This document shows, piece after piece, positions 5,850 through 5,865 of a DNA stretch of 5,865 bases. Under the pieces are notes generated by a model that did no database searches, was not told the DNA's origin, and worked only from the letters and a program-made list of their open reading frames with translations. The position numbers were made by a program, and so were the translations under genes. The stretch is from Ruminococcaceae bacterium UBA5423 (GTDB taxonomy: Bacteria; Bacillota; Clostridia; Oscillospirales; Acutalibacteraceae). The stretch covers positions 1 through 5,865 of the forward strand of contig DHNF01000018.1 of NCBI GenBank assembly GCA_002409375.1, given 5' to 3'. Each line of letters begins with the position of its first letter. Position 1 is the first letter of the stretch.

Positions 5850-5865
5850 AGATCGGAAGAGCGTC
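5850..5865. other. Illumina TruSeq adapter remnant, not genomic
   Basis: AGATCGGAAGAGCGTC is the reverse complement of the last 16 bases of the Illumina TruSeq adapter (ending GACGCTCTTCCGATCT). It lies exactly at the contig end, where read-through would place it. Bases after 5849 should be excluded from annotation. Confidence 0.97.

Overview
The window looks like an assembled contig from a Gram-positive Firmicute, most likely an uncultured member of the Clostridia. The reasons are strong AGGAGG-type ribosome binding sites, moderate-to-low GC, a stand-alone FeoA followed by FeoB, a DrrA-type ABC operon with two permeases, and a clostridial-type Toprim/RNase M5-like protein. Species cannot be named from the sequence alone.

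Layout. (1) Minus strand, 1-1661: a ferrous iron uptake operon. A TTGACA/TAAACT promoter drives feoA (73 aa). A hairpin followed by seven U residues comes next, then a perfect 7-bp-arm palindrome, then feoB, which runs off the left edge. (2) Plus strand, 1696-1935: a divergent promoter, a complete tRNA-Arg(CCT) with encoded CCA, a 31-bp palindromic element just 3' of the tRNA, and an intrinsic terminator. (3) Plus strand, 2020-5264: a tightly packed three-gene ABC-2 type exporter operon (ATPase, permease, permease). Each gene has its own strong ribosome binding site, and the two permease genes overlap by 14 nt. (4) 5291-5317: a bidirectional GC-rich terminator between convergent genes. (5) Minus strand, 5319-5849: the C-terminal part of a Toprim protein related to RNase M5, running off the right edge.

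How the genes work together. FeoA and FeoB form the Fe(II) import system: FeoB is the G-protein-coupled membrane permease and FeoA its small SH3-like partner. The ABC operon should assemble a heteromeric exporter of the DrrAB / linearmycin-resistance (LnrLMN-like) kind, with one ATPase energising two different six-helix permeases. Its substrate cannot be read from the sequence. The tRNA and the Toprim protein are housekeeping RNA functions with no visible link to either transporter.

Data quality matters here. The last 16 bases (5850-5865) match the end of the Illumina TruSeq adapter and are not genomic. The first ~35 bases do not continue the FeoB family sequence at a point where that family is nearly invariant, so the left end is probably chimeric. 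I found no CRISPR array, mobile element, toxin-antitoxin pair or clearly novel system. The most interesting biology is the RNA/DNA structure in the feoA-feoB spacer and the palindrome behind the tRNA.
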